From Opitutaceae bacterium (GTDB lineage: Bacteria > Verrucomicrobiota > Verrucomicrobiia > Opitutales > Opitutaceae), in assembly GCA_015075305.1 (NCBI GenBank), contig JABTUS010000001.1:310001-374000 (forward strand): 64,000 nucleotides of DNA, given 5' to 3'. Under the pieces are notes generated by a model. The model saw only the letters and a list, made by a program, of their open reading frames with translations. It was not told the origin of the DNA and made no database searches. Positions 16,939 through 26,595 of this stretch are shown in pieces. Within the stretch, counting starts at the first letter, position 1. Each line of letters begins with the position of its first letter. The position numbers were made by a program, and so were the translations under genes.

Positions 16939-18890
16939 TCACCGCGCAGCACTTACGGAAAGGCCGCTAGGAGCATTGGGCAATGCAGGCCCCTGCGACA
17001 ATCCCGGCACGTCAGCACCCCTCACGTAACGGTATCCCGCCGGAATGCTATCAAATGTCACATTGGGATTGCGAGGATCAATCGCGGGCCAAGGGAGGTT
17101 GCCAAAATAGTCAGGTTTTGAGGAACGAAAAAGTGAATCAGGCAGGAGTCGGATCCAAGGCTCTCATTGACGGGAATTCCATTGTCCCCGCTGTTAAAAT
17201 TCCCACGCAAGAGCGTTGTTGCCTCAACATCAAGATCCATTTCCTGATACCCGGCTGGGCCCATAAAGACCGATACCAACGTACCCTCTGCGGGCAGAAC
17301 AGCTCCGATACCGCCAGAAAACGATACTCCGTTGGTGCCTATAGAAGAAACCGAAAACTGAATTCGCTTATTGTCCCACAAAAGATAGCCGAGTTGCCCA
17401 ACAAAGAATGTACCCTTAGTCAGTTTCACAATCCCAGCATCGTCAGACACTCGTACGACTAGAGTACCCTGTGCCTTCCAATCCCGCCAAAATTGTCCCA
17501 AAATTGCACGTGCTGATCCGTCATACGCGCCATTTCCCATATTTGGGTTGCCAAAGCTGTATGGAATCCCACTAAAGCCGGGATCCCCAATGATATTTCC
17601 AACAATTGAATAATTGCGGGAAAATCGATTCAAGCAAAGCTTGAAAGCTCGAAATGTTCTCCTCAAGTCGGTCCCATGCAACCAATTTCGAAATACCGTA
17701 TCTTCAGAGGCCCCTCCAAAATACCCATCACACTGCAGATTCGGAGATATATTACCCTCATACAAATTGTACGAATTATGTGGGCCATGATTGGTATTTA
17801 TCGTTCCACCAATATTGCTCTCCAGGAGATTATACGCGAACACATTTCCTGCAGAGGAAGACGTAACCTCAATTGCCGGCGCAACATTCACCACAATATT
17901 GTCTTCTATCAAACTCGCCGACACCGCACCTATTAGTAATCCAGCGCCATTGGACCCTACGTACTTACGATCACGGATTACGCATTGACGAATTTCGCAG
18001 TTCAATGAATCGGTAATATAAATTCCATAATTATTTGTGTTGATAATCTTAACACCCTTAACCCAGCTGCCATAACACTGATCAAATAATATTGGAAAAA
18101 TCGTGGAGCCATTCACACCATCGATCGTTAAATCTTCAATTCCGACAAAATCACACTGCTGCTGCACGATGTTTACTCTGGCACTCAACCCACTTGGGGG
18201 AACATAATAGAGCGGCGGATAGAAGGAAATCGACGTACTTGTCTTGCTAGTGACTCGAGTCTTCTGAGTCCTGAGGTAATTGTAGCCGCCAACTGAAATA
18301 GTTGGTACATACCCGGCCTTTACAAGTTCTTCTGAAGTGATATTGTCAAACGCAATTCGTATAATTTGCCCCACGGAAAATGGAGAGGTGGAATCGATGG
18401 AAACAGATTTGCTACCCCTTGCTAGTCCTTCGGTAACTATATTGTTTGAAGATGGCCAAAGCCATTGGTAATCACTCCCTGATCCCACATTGAATGCTCC
18501 GTTTGTTCGCACATCCATTACAGTCGCTTCCATACCGGCACCCCTTACAGTTATTGAATCCTTTTCCGGCCCAATGTAAATAGGTGAATCAATCCGGTAT
18601 ACACCCGCCGGAAGAAACACCACATCGCCGGCGCTTGCGGCCTTCACCGCAGCCTGAATTGCGGAACTCGCATTCTGCACTCCGGAACTGTCGGCATTGT
18701 ATGGGGCCTCCGTGACATTGATAAGCCGCGTGCGCTGCTGGATACCTCCTGGCACGCCGACAGCCACGTTTGCGGTCCAATCTACCCGTCGTGGGGCAGG
18801 AATCAGTTCACCTCTTACCAAAGGCACCAGTCCCATGCTGACTAGGAGCACGGAGCCTACGAAGCGAACAGGAGAATATATGTGTTTCAT
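16939..18890 (-). pseudogene. Secreted right-handed beta-helix (pectate-lyase-like) protein with C-terminal frameshift
   Basis: The uninterrupted frame (17058-18890) encodes 610 residues: a signal peptide (FVGSVLLVSMGLVPLVRGE) and a Pectate_lyase_3/GH28-like domain starting at SSAIQAAVKAASAGDVVFLP, with beta-helix rungs such as IEDNIVVNVAPAIEVTSSS. After NESLGSDS the frame drifts into an atypical tail. A -1 shift at about 17141-17155 gives LPDSLFRSSKPDYFGNLPW, then PAIDPRNPNVTF and FDSIPAGYRYV, the usual C-terminus of this family, ending at TGA 16939. One base is therefore missing, through decay or a sequence error. Likely a periplasmic or surface polysaccharide lyase or epimerase. The IS4 element ends 79 bp upstream of its start codon. 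Confidence 0.72.
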
Positions 18891-18969
18891 ATTCTAATAA
18901 TTGGCCGAAGCGTGTGGTTTATCAAGTCCGCGTCCCTTTCTCCCCAGAGTACTGTTGCGGACATGAAGA

Positions 18970-18982
18970 CAAGGGCGTCCAA
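18970..18982 (+). repeat. IS4 element left terminal inverted repeat
   Basis: CAAGGGCGTCCAA, pairing with 20421-20433 at 12 of 13 positions. Confidence 0.7.
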
Positions 18983-19133
18983 ACCACTTTATAAAACGAT
19001 TGCGGAATAACGAAACTTGGGAGCGACAATGCGCAATTGGAACGGGCTTCAGGGTGGCCTGTATCGGGGATTGAGTGGTGGAGGGTAATCTCGTTGCAGA
19101 GGCAAGAAGACGCCCGGAAAATTGTTTAAACTT

Positions 19134-20411
19134 ATGCTTGAAGATGCATTGAGGGTCAGGTTGGGGCCCCATATGGAGCACATTTCTGATCCTGTATTGA
19201 GGAAGACGTTTTTCGCGCCCTTGAGCAATGCCCTGGCTGCGTCGCTGCATCAGCGGGACTGCCGGGCGGTCACGGACGCCGAGTTTCTTGAACTCGGCGC
19301 GACCCGGGTGATTTGCGATCCACGCAGTGGTCGAGGATTCCTTCAGCAGATTGGCGTGCACATTGAATCGTGCCCGCAGCGGAGCAGCTTTTTCGAGCAA
19401 CTCAAGAGCATGCGGCGCCTGCAGATGCTCTCCGACGTGACCGAGCGGGTTGCGGCAACGATGGCGCCACGGGCGGAGATGCCGGAAGAGCTCGCCAATC
19501 ACGAACTGTACGCCGGCGATGGTCATTGGCACGGTGCCGCCACGCATGATGCGAAGATCGATGATCGGCGCTGGGCGGTCGGCCATGTTTACGCTCTGAA
19601 CCTGCGCACCCGCGCCCTGCATCACCTTGATCTGACTCAGGGCAAAAAGGAGCACGACATGTCTGTGCTCAAACGGCTCGGCGCGGACATGCTTCGAATG
19701 GGTGCGAAGAAGCGTCAGCGCGTCATCTGGGTGTGGGACCGTGCTGGCATAGACTTCGAGCTCTGGCAAAACTGGAAAGCCACCCGCGGCATCTACTTCA
19801 TCTCGAGAACCAAGGACAACATGACTTTCACCACGGTGTCTCAAGTAGCTCCTGATCCGGACCGCCCGATCGACCCGAATATCCTCTCGGACGAGCGCTG
19901 CTTGAGCGGCCAAGGCACCGAGGTCCGCCTGATTCGATATCGCGATCCGGTGGGCGCAACGGTGTACGAGTTCGTCACCACCGCATTCCACCTGCCCGCC
20001 GACATCATTGCCTGGCTGTATAAAGCGCGATGGAACATCGAGAAGGTCTTCGATCAGCTCAAAAACAAGTTCGACGAGTCCAAGGCTTGGGCAACCAGCG
20101 ATACGGCGAAATCCATCCAAGCGAAGTTCCTTTGCCTGGCTCACAACTTGCTCGAGCTGTTTGAGGTGCACTTGGAAAACGACTATCGGATTCGCAACGA
20201 AGCCGGCCTGCAACGTCGTGAAAAAAGGCTCGCCGAACACACTGCCGTTGCCCGGAAAAAAGGGTACGCCGTCTCAGCCCTGCTAACCAAGCTATTCCAG
20301 CCTCTACAATGCAGTATAAAACTCATCCGATGGCTTCGCTCCTACTGGTTCTCCAGCGCCCCTCTATCGCAGATCCTGCCTGTCCTGGCCCGCTCATACG
20401 CACATTCCTAG
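19134..20411 (+). CDS. IS4-family DDE transposase
   Basis: A 425-residue transposase with all expected motifs. The DDE triad is Asp129 in YAGDGHWHG, Asp202 in IWVWDRAGID and Glu303 in the YREK signature (Tyr296-x2-Arg299-x3-Glu303-x6-Lys310, in YKARWNIEKVFDQLK). The C-terminal SAKFLCLAHNLLELFE-like helix and basic tail fit the family. The ATG at 19134 is preferred to a TTG at 19122. It is GC-rich, unlike the AT-richer beta-helix gene next to it, and appears intact. Confidence 0.92.
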   Translation: MLEDALRVRLGPHMEHISDPVLRKTFFAPLSNALAASLHQRDCRAVTDAEFLELGATRVICDPRSGRGFLQQIGVHIESCPQRSSFFEQLKSMRRLQMLSDVTERVAATMAPRAEMPEELANHELYAGDGHWHGAATHDAKIDDRRWAVGHVYALNLRTRALHHLDLTQGKKEHDMSVLKRLGADMLRMGAKKRQRVIWVWDRAGIDFELWQNWKATRGIYFISRTKDNMTFTTVSQVAPDPDRPIDPNILSDERCLSGQGTEVRLIRYRDPVGATVYEFVTTAFHLPADIIAWLYKARWNIEKVFDQLKNKFDESKAWATSDTAKSIQAKFLCLAHNLLELFEVHLENDYRIRNEAGLQRREKRLAEHTAVARKKGYAVSALLTKLFQPLQCSIKLIRWLRSYWFSSAPLSQILPVLARSYAHS

Positions 20412-20420
20412 CCTCCCACA

Positions 20421-20433
20421 TTGGACACCCTTG
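20421..20433 (-). repeat. IS4 element right terminal inverted repeat
   Basis: TTGGACACCCTTG, complementary to 18970-18982 at 12 of 13 positions, 10 bp beyond the transposase stop. Confidence 0.7.
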
Positions 20434-20558
20434 CTTGAAGAAAATCATTGATCTCTGATCGAACCGTTTTCTCACGAGATAAGAATCCAATCTGCTCTAA
20501 AAGCAATTGGAAGAAGGAGGGAATCCTTGCAAACTCCTATACCTCCGTACCATGTGAA

Positions 20559-20676
20559 TTCCGGGCTCTCAGCCCGCCAGCGTCTCCTCTCGCGTTTTTA
20601 CTTGTATTTTACCACCGATCCAACGCTCACGCCGTCACGACGCGGGAGCCCGACTTGCCTACTTCGAGGTAGGCGT
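20559..20676. other. Two short hairpins downstream of the AlgX-like gene
   Basis: CGGGCT/AGCCCG with a 3-nt loop (20562-20576) and GCCTAC/GTAGGC (about 20656-20673) around the minus-strand stop codon. Neither is followed by a clear T-run, so they are weak terminator candidates. Confidence 0.35.
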
Positions 20677-21684
20677 GCCTTTCCTAGTTTCAAGGAAGTT
20701 CCTAAGGTGCAGGGCTATTTCCTCACTAAATAACTCCGCGCCCCGTGCATTCAGGTGCTGGGAGTTGTAGAAATATGCGTGATCATGGCTGAGAGAGGAA
20801 TCGCTGAAATCCCAGAATTCTGTGCCATACTTTGCAGCCAGTTCAGTGAAATGCTCGAAGATATCCAGTCGGTTCTTTTCCAGCTTTTGCATCTCTCGAT
20901 ACTCAGGTGCAAACACAAGAATCATAACGGCACCGTGCAACTGCGCAAGCTGCAGACAGCGCTCCAGCGCGGCCACTCCTTTGGGTTCAATGCGATAGGT
21001 GACGCCGGCAGACACGCTGTGACGAAAGCTTTCGAAGTCCTGCGTCCATTGCACATGCCGTGGATTGAAGCCGTCAAAGTAGTCCTGACGGCCCTCATAC
21101 GAAAACCACCGAAGAACACCGAGTGCCCAGGTGAAACGCATATCTGGCACCGCATAGCCGTAGAGGGGCACATGCTTCCACTTCCAGACGTCCGGATCAA
21201 TAGCGAGGAGTGTCTGATATAGCGGTTCACTTTTCGAAAGATAGGGCACATATACTCCCGGATCGTATATCTCACCCCGGCGGGTGGTTTCGAAACTGAA
21301 GGCTTCCAAATTCTGAAGGATGACAGCCGGCGCCTTGTTGCGTGACAGGTAGGCATCGAGGATGCCCGCCTGAACGTCGATCTGAATCCCGTTCATGCCC
21401 AGATTGTAGGCACTTAGTCCCGTTTCCCGGGCAATGACCCGTGGATCGTAATGCACAAGTGCGCGAGAGGAACCATTGATGATGATGTCGCTGTTAACCC
21501 GTTCCACCATCCAGGCATTGATGGCTCCAAACTTGGAAGTCGTTATGCGCCGCAGTCCTCCGGAAATCACCGCGTGAAGTCCTGCTGCCACTACCGCCAG
21601 GATGACAAAAAAGAGGACTATTCGACCAAACCCGCGCCACCGAGACGAGGCGCGCACTCGGGCTGCCGCTGAAGGCTTTAACAT
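20659..21684 (-). CDS. AlgX/DltD-like SGNH-type membrane-anchored protein, partner of the MBOAT
   Basis: A 341-residue protein with one N-terminal membrane segment (IVLFFVILAVVAAGLHAVI) and a periplasmic domain. IIINGSSRALVHYDPRVIA is a GSS/R block I motif, and FYNSQHLNARGAELFSEEIA is the C-terminal H.N..G signature of DltD/AlgX-type SGNH proteins. Together with the MBOAT upstream it should transfer acyl groups to the exported polysaccharide. The frame is open to 21891, but the ATG at 21684 has a GGAG six bases upstream and lies 25 bp after the MBOAT stop, so it is the likely start. Confidence 0.8.
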   Translation of the reverse strand: MLKPSAAARVRASSRWRGFGRIVLFFVILAVVAAGLHAVISGGLRRITTSKFGAINAWMVERVNSDIIINGSSRALVHYDPRVIARETGLSAYNLGMNGIQIDVQAGILDAYLSRNKAPAVILQNLEAFSFETTRRGEIYDPGVYVPYLSKSEPLYQTLLAIDPDVWKWKHVPLYGYAVPDMRFTWALGVLRWFSYEGRQDYFDGFNPRHVQWTQDFESFRHSVSAGVTYRIEPKGVAALERCLQLAQLHGAVMILVFAPEYREMQKLEKNRLDIFEHFTELAAKYGTEFWDFSDSSLSHDHAYFYNSQHLNARGAELFSEEIALHLRNFLETRKGTPTSK

Positions 21685-21709
21685 GGGTGTCTCCACAGAT
21701 TGCATCCGA

Positions 21710-23143
21710 CTAAAATTGGAAATAGATAAACTGAGCGGATTGATAGACCCCGAATAGAATGACGAAGTAAACCACGGATGCATAGGCGGGCCAGCGCACC
21801 AAAGTGGGAAGACGGACGAGCCTGCCTGAAACTTGCCAGCGGCCTTCTGCGTACTGGAGGAACTCCAGTAGTGCGATGCCAAATATCGCAACCGGAAAGT
21901 GCTTCAACTGAAAATTCTGTGTTTTGAGAGTCGCCAGATCCCATCCGGAGTAAAGGTGCGTCAAGATGTACCAGGCATCCGAAAATGTCTTCGCTCGGAA
22001 AAGTATCCAGGTGATGCCGATGAGCACGAATGTGGTCAGCCACATCAGGAATCGCCGGAGGAGCGTCGCTTCATGAAGGCCCATCGCCCCAAGGCAGCGA
22101 TTCCGCAAACCATTCGTCATGCCTCCAAAGACGAGATAGACGCCATTCAGCAGGCCCCAGATCACATAGGTCCAGGCCGCCCCGTGCCAGAGTCCGCTAA
22201 CTCCAAAGGTAACTAGAATGTTACGGACCCATTTCGGTCGGGACACCTTGCTGCCACCCATCGGGAAGTACACGTAATCCCGGAACCAGGTTGACAGCGA
22301 AATATGCCAGCGACGCCAGAACTCCGAAATGGAGGTCGACTGGTACGGGCGCTCGAAGTTCTCCATGAGCGTGAAGCCGAGCACTCGCGCGGATCCAATG
22401 GCGATGTCCGAGTAGCCTGAGAAATCACAGTAGATCTGATAGGCAAAGAATACAGTCGCAATCGTGAGCTGCAGACCGTTGTGCTGCTGGGGAGCTCCAT
22501 AGACATCGTTGACAAACAGGGCCAGGCGGTCAGCGACGACCAGTTTCTTGAAGAACCCCCAAGCCATCCGACGGAGTCCGCTGACAACCCGCTCATGATC
22601 GAACCCCTGTGGCTCATGGAATTGGTGCAGCAGGTTCTGCGGTCGCTCGATAGGCCCCGCCACGAGCTGGGGAAAAAACATCACATAAGTGGCGTAGGTG
22701 ACAAAATCGCGCTCGGCCTTCTGATGCCCTCGATAAACTTCTATGACATAACTGAGACTCTGGAACGTGTGAAAGGAAAGCCCGATGGGAAGTATGATCT
22801 TGAGCGCAGGCTCCAAACTGGCCGGTGCGCCGCCGTGAAATGGCGGCAGGGTGTCCGTGAAGAAAAAGTATTTGAAAACAAATAGTATCACACACGTGAC
22901 GACGATGCTCACCCAGAGCAGGGTCCTGCGGCGGCGGCCCTCGCTGTTTTCGATCCAAATTCCAGCAAAATAGTCGACCAGAATGGTGGTGAAAAGAATC
23001 AGGATATAGGCGGGAATAAACGCCATATAGAACCCGCAGCTCGCAACCAGCAGCAGCGGTGTTTTCAACCCCCGCGGAACCAGAAAGTAGAGGGCGCAGA
23101 CTACCGGAAAAGAGACCGCGAATTCGAGCGAATTGAAAAGCAT
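21710..23143 (-). CDS. MBOAT O-acyltransferase (AlgI/DltB type)
   Basis: A 477-residue polytopic membrane protein starting at MLFNSLEFAVSFPVV, the stereotyped AlgI start; the frame is open 30 codons further upstream. It shows YFAGIWIENSEGRRR, LSYVIEVYRGHQKAERDFVTY, PQLVAGPIERP, FWRRWHISLSTWFRDYVYFP and the catalytic-histidine region FGVSGLWHGAAWTYVIWG. It passes an acyl group (often acetyl) across the inner membrane for O-acylation of polysaccharide in the periplasm, with the AlgX-like protein downstream. All key motifs are intact. Confidence 0.93.
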   Translation of the reverse strand: MLFNSLEFAVSFPVVCALYFLVPRGLKTPLLLVASCGFYMAFIPAYILILFTTILVDYFAGIWIENSEGRRRRTLLWVSIVVTCVILFVFKYFFFTDTLPPFHGGAPASLEPALKIILPIGLSFHTFQSLSYVIEVYRGHQKAERDFVTYATYVMFFPQLVAGPIERPQNLLHQFHEPQGFDHERVVSGLRRMAWGFFKKLVVADRLALFVNDVYGAPQQHNGLQLTIATVFFAYQIYCDFSGYSDIAIGSARVLGFTLMENFERPYQSTSISEFWRRWHISLSTWFRDYVYFPMGGSKVSRPKWVRNILVTFGVSGLWHGAAWTYVIWGLLNGVYLVFGGMTNGLRNRCLGAMGLHEATLLRRFLMWLTTFVLIGITWILFRAKTFSDAWYILTHLYSGWDLATLKTQNFQLKHFPVAIFGIALLEFLQYAEGRWQVSGRLVRLPTLVRWPAYASVVYFVILFGVYQSAQFIYFQF

Positions 23144-23162
23144 ACGGATTCGAGTGCTGTGC

Positions 23163-24168
23163 TCAGGCGAAAATGAATCGGTAAATCCGATCACTCGGCG
23201 GAGAGACCCGCCGAAGTGCCGCAAGCGCCTCAATCAGAAGCGTCATGACGACGGTGGTTACCAGCATCCAGAGGTAGAAGGCGGAAGACCAGGGATCCGG
23301 GCGGCCGACCAGGCGCAGGATCACCTGGAGGATCGCGATTTGCAGGACGTAGGCTGGCAGCGAATATTGCCCCAGCACGATCACGCGGCGGATCAGCCAG
23401 CCGTTTGGCGAGACCGCTTGACCCGCGGCGAGGGACGCAAATACCGCCAATGCCGCACCGGCGATCTGCACTTCGAAAACATGTCCCCAGTACCGCCCGA
23501 CAAATCTACAGACGACAAACGCCACTCCCAGAAGCATGACTTTGCCGCGACGGCCCATGCGAGCCGCCTGAGGCCGACAAACGGCCCGTCGCCGCACCGA
23601 TCATCCCCGCCATCAGAGATTGAGGTTCCCCGCTGAAAGGCCGTGATGATTCAGGACTGCAGTCACCCCAGCGGCCACCGCCGCAAAGGCGAGCAGGTGC
23701 CAGCGGCTCAGGCATGCAGAGCGAGCACGACCGGCGAAAGCACAAGAAATACCCAATCGGGAGGAGCACCTCGAAGATCGCGCTGCGGCCCGATCCGATG
23801 AGAAAGATGTCGGAGGCGTTCGCCCCCATGACTGCCAGCACGTCGAGCGGATTCATCCGCTTCGCGAGCGCCAGGCCGCCGAGGTTGAGGAGGGTGAAGA
23901 TCAGAATGAGGCGCACGCCGCGGCTGATGAGGCGGATGTGCATGCGCGCCTTGTTCTCGCCATACCGGGCCGGGTAGAGGGCGATCACCAGATACCCCGT
24001 GATGAAGATGAATGACGGCGGCAGAAACGACATGTACCGAAACGCGAGGTGATACTGCGAGGAGTAGTTCAGGCTGTGGTAAAAAACCATCGTCAGCACG
24101 AGCACCCCCTTGCAAATATCCAGCGCCGCCAACCGCGGCGCGCTCTGTCTGGGTAACGCAGAGTTCAC
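23163..24168 (-). pseudogene. Membrane acyltransferase (OpgC/acyltransferase-3-like), multiply frameshifted
   Basis: The 5' part (GTG at 24168, ALDICKGVLVLTMVFYHSL, then FIFITGYLVIALYPARYG) and the 3' part (23163-23597, VMLLGVAFVVCRFVGRYWG, IVLGQYSLPAYVLQIAILQ) are membrane protein sequence of an acyltransferase resembling OpgC or heparan N-acetyltransferase relatives. Between about 23570 and 23740 coding sense jumps through all three frames: LLPIGYFL, then VLSPVVLALHA, then SRWHLLAFAAVAAGVTAVLN, then LMAGMIGAATGR, then the 3' part. At least four indels within about 170 bp are needed. Either the gene is dead or this stretch is poorly sequenced. Probable role when intact: acylation of the polysaccharide. 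Confidence 0.75.
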
Positions 24169-25017
24169 TGATTCAGTCCTATGGAGTACGGGTGGCTAGA
24201 ATTGCCGAAGCAGAAGCCAAAGTTCGGAGAAGTTTCACGCGGAGAAGAGATTTTCCTAAATTGGAGGGGCACGCCTTGTCGTGACCAGAGGACGAGCGAC
24301 GATATCGGAGAATTTCACGCGGAGGCGCGGAGCACGCGGAGAGGAGAAGTCTGCAAAATGGAGGGGCACGCTTTGTCGTGACCAAGGGACGGGTGTCGCA
24401 ATACAACGCCGGCAATTTCACGCGGAGAGCAAAGGGCAGCTGGGGATCAGATCGGGGATCAGACAACGGAAGGTTCACGCGGAGACGCGGAGAACGCGGA
24501 GAAGAATTTTTTGTATTTTGGAGGGGCACGCTTTGTCGTGACCAAGGGGCGGGTGTCGCAATACAACGCCGGCAATTTCACGCGGAGAGCAAAGGGCAGC
24601 TGGGGATCAGATCGGGGATCAGACAACGGGGTTCACGCGGAGACGCGGAGCACGCGGAGAAGAATTTTGTATTTTGAGGGGCACGCTTTGTCGTGACCGG
24701 TTGCGCGCATCGCGTCAAAACGCCGGTTGTTTCACCATTCGATCTATCAAATCACGTCGCCATTCTGAATTCCGATTCCAAACATTCATCGATCCGGTCA
24801 CGACAAGGCGTGCCCCTCCATTTGAAAATAAACTCGCTCCGCGTCCTCCGCGCCTCCGCGTGAAACCCTCTCCGTCTCCGTTTCGCATCTCCAGTCCCCT
24901 GGTCACGACAAAGCGTGCCCCTCCAGATGAAAGAGAAATCTCTTCCTCCCCTTCGCTCATCCTCCGCGTTCTCCGCGCCTCCGCGTGATACCCTCCGGCT
25001 TCATCCGCCGAGCTCCC
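24169..25017. repeat. Mosaic intergenic repeat tract, forward array then reverse array
   Basis: About 850 bp without a gene. Forward A arms at 24263, 24360, 24520 and 24676, each followed by forward B modules and a CAATACAACGCCGGCAATTT block. Then the MITE-like unit (24676-24819), then reverse arms at 24796 and 24901 with reverse B modules. The units starting at about 24360 and 24520 are near-identical tandem copies of about 160 bp. Confidence 0.88.
24676..24819. repeat. MITE-like unit, copy 3
   Basis: Forward arm (24676-24698) and reverse arm (24796-24819) around a core with CATCGCGTCAAAACGCCGG, CATTCGATCTATCAAATCA and CATTCATCGATCC. Confidence 0.75.
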
Positions 25018-25788
25018 CTATCCCGCCTTTTCCGTGCTCCCCAATCCACAAGCCCGGATCGCCTCTTTCACCGACAGAATCTGCGCCCCCGATTCAATCG
25101 CCCACTGAAACACCTGCTCGAAGAGCGCCGGCGTGCACCCGTATTCCGTTGGATTCTCCGTCACATCATGCGTCGAAAATATCAACCAAGCATGCTCAGC
25201 CTGGACCGTGCGATCAATCTCTTCCCGCATCGCCTCGGGCTTGTCTCTGGATCGCTCGATGAAGAAGGACCGCAGGTAGGCCAGGTCGGCCTCACCGGCA
25301 TTGTGCGTCTGCCCGCCGGCTCGCCCGGAAACGAACCGCCGGCCAATGAAGCGTTTCGTGCGCAGCCGCGGAAAGCTGATCGGATACGAGTGGTTCTCGA
25401 AGGTCGCCAGAGGCTCAAGGGCGCGCAGTTCGCTCAGATTCCGCGACACCGAATCCCGGTACGCCGCGAACGACGTCTCAAAAGCGTCGAAATGATCGTA
25501 CGTGTGACACGCCACCTCATGCGGTCCGGTTAGGACCTCCCGCAAGAGCTCCCGGCTGACAATCCGGCCCGTGGGGGTCTGGGTGCCCAGAAGGCCGAGG
25601 GAAGTGTAGAATGTCGCCCGCAGGCCACCGGCCTGGGCGAAGAGCGGCGCTGTCGCCGTATAGGCGGACGCCGGGAAATCGTCGAACGTGAAAGAAATGA
25701 TCGGCCGCGCATTGCGAAGCACCACCCGGCGCCGCGAAAACCAAGCCGCCACCCGCCTCCCCAAGGCCCGTTGCAAACGCCCGCTCAT
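25018..25788 (-). CDS. Polysaccharide deacetylase (NodB/CE4 family)
   Basis: A 256-residue CE4 enzyme. Motif 1 is ISFTFDDFPASAY (TFDD), motif 2 is CHTYDHFDAF (H-T-x-x-H) and the later strand ends in LIFSTHDVTENP. These supply the metal-binding Asp-His-His triad of NodB-like N-deacetylases, which remove acetyl groups from HexNAc units. There is no signal peptide or membrane helix, so it may act on cytoplasmic or lipid-linked precursors. ATG at 25788. It lies alone between two repeat tracts but in line with the other polysaccharide genes. Confidence 0.88.
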   Translation of the reverse strand: MSGRLQRALGRRVAAWFSRRRVVLRNARPIISFTFDDFPASAYTATAPLFAQAGGLRATFYTSLGLLGTQTPTGRIVSRELLREVLTGPHEVACHTYDHFDAFETSFAAYRDSVSRNLSELRALEPLATFENHSYPISFPRLRTKRFIGRRFVSGRAGGQTHNAGEADLAYLRSFFIERSRDKPEAMREEIDRTVQAEHAWLIFSTHDVTENPTEYGCTPALFEQVFQWAIESGAQILSVKEAIRACGLGSTEKAG

Positions 25789-26595
25789 ACCTTGTATTCA
25801 ACCACGGATCCCGATCGTACGACCACGGAATGCGCAGAAGGCACGGATGGAGAGGCGGAGGTCAGAGGTCGGAGGTCAGATCTCAGATGTCGGTTCATTA
25901 TCACCTGGAGGGGCACGCTTTGTCGTGACCAGAGGACGGGCGACGAAATCGGAGAGTTTCACGCGGAGGCGCGAATAACGCGGAGAGAAGAAGTCTGCAA
26001 ATTGGAGGGCACGCTTTGTCGTGACACGACGGCGTGTCGCAACACACGCCGGCAATTTCACGCGGAGAGCATAGGACAGCTGGGGATCAGATCGGGGATC
26101 AGACAACGGAAGGTTTCACGCGGAGACGCGGAGCACGCGGAGAGATCGGAGGTCAGAAGTCGGAGGTCAAGGGTCCGTTGTCAGAGGCCAGGAATCAAAT
26201 CTCAATCCACAGATTGCCGGCATCTGAAATCATATTTCTAAACTCCGCGCCCTCCGCGCCTCCGCGTGAAAAATTCCGTCGCCCTTGCGCCCCACGCATC
26301 CCCGGTCACGACAAAGCGTGCCCCTCCAGTTGAAAACAAATCCATTCCTCGGTCTTCCCGCGACCTCCAGCGCCCCGCGTGAAAAATTCCGGTCTTCCTT
26401 GCGCCCCGCCCGTCCCCAGGTCACGACAAAGCGTGCCCCTCCAATAATCAAAAATCTGACATCCAACCTCCAAATCCATTCCTCGTCTTCTCCGCGCCCT
26501 CCGCGTCTCCGCGTGAGCCCTTCCGTCCTCCGGACCCGCGTGCTCCGCGCCTCCGCGTGAAACCCCGCCGGCATTCTTCTTCCGCGTGAGGCTTC
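25789..26595. repeat. Mosaic intergenic repeat tract
   Basis: About 800 bp without a gene. GGAGGTCAGAGGTCGGAGGT runs (about 25856-25880), forward A arms at 25907 and 26003, forward B modules, a block (about 26115-26350) that recurs at about 27071-27310, reverse A arms at 26304 and 26419 and reverse B modules up to the GxxExxY stop. Confidence 0.87.

Larger units (their letters stand above)
18970..20433 (+). mobile_element. IS4-type insertion sequence
   Basis: A transposase gene is bracketed by imperfect terminal inverted repeats: CAAGGGCGTCCAA at 18970-18982 and TTGGACACCCTTG at 20421-20433 (12 of 13 positions complementary). TGAAGA occurs just outside the left end (18964-18969) and two bases beyond the right end (20436-20441), so the exact ends and target duplication are uncertain by a few bases. 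The element is about 1.46 kb and looks complete. It separates the beta-helix gene from the genes upstream of it. Confidence 0.8.

Noticed and set aside
18894-20240. Minus-strand ORF of 448 codons within the IS4 element
   Set aside because: Antisense to an intact DDE transposase with full YREK motif.
24180-24700. Many overlapping short ORFs with peptides like WRGTLCRDQG, GARFVVT or PGHDKACPS
   Set aside because: They are translations of the A and B repeat modules in various frames and recur in every tract; no start signals or conserved protein features.
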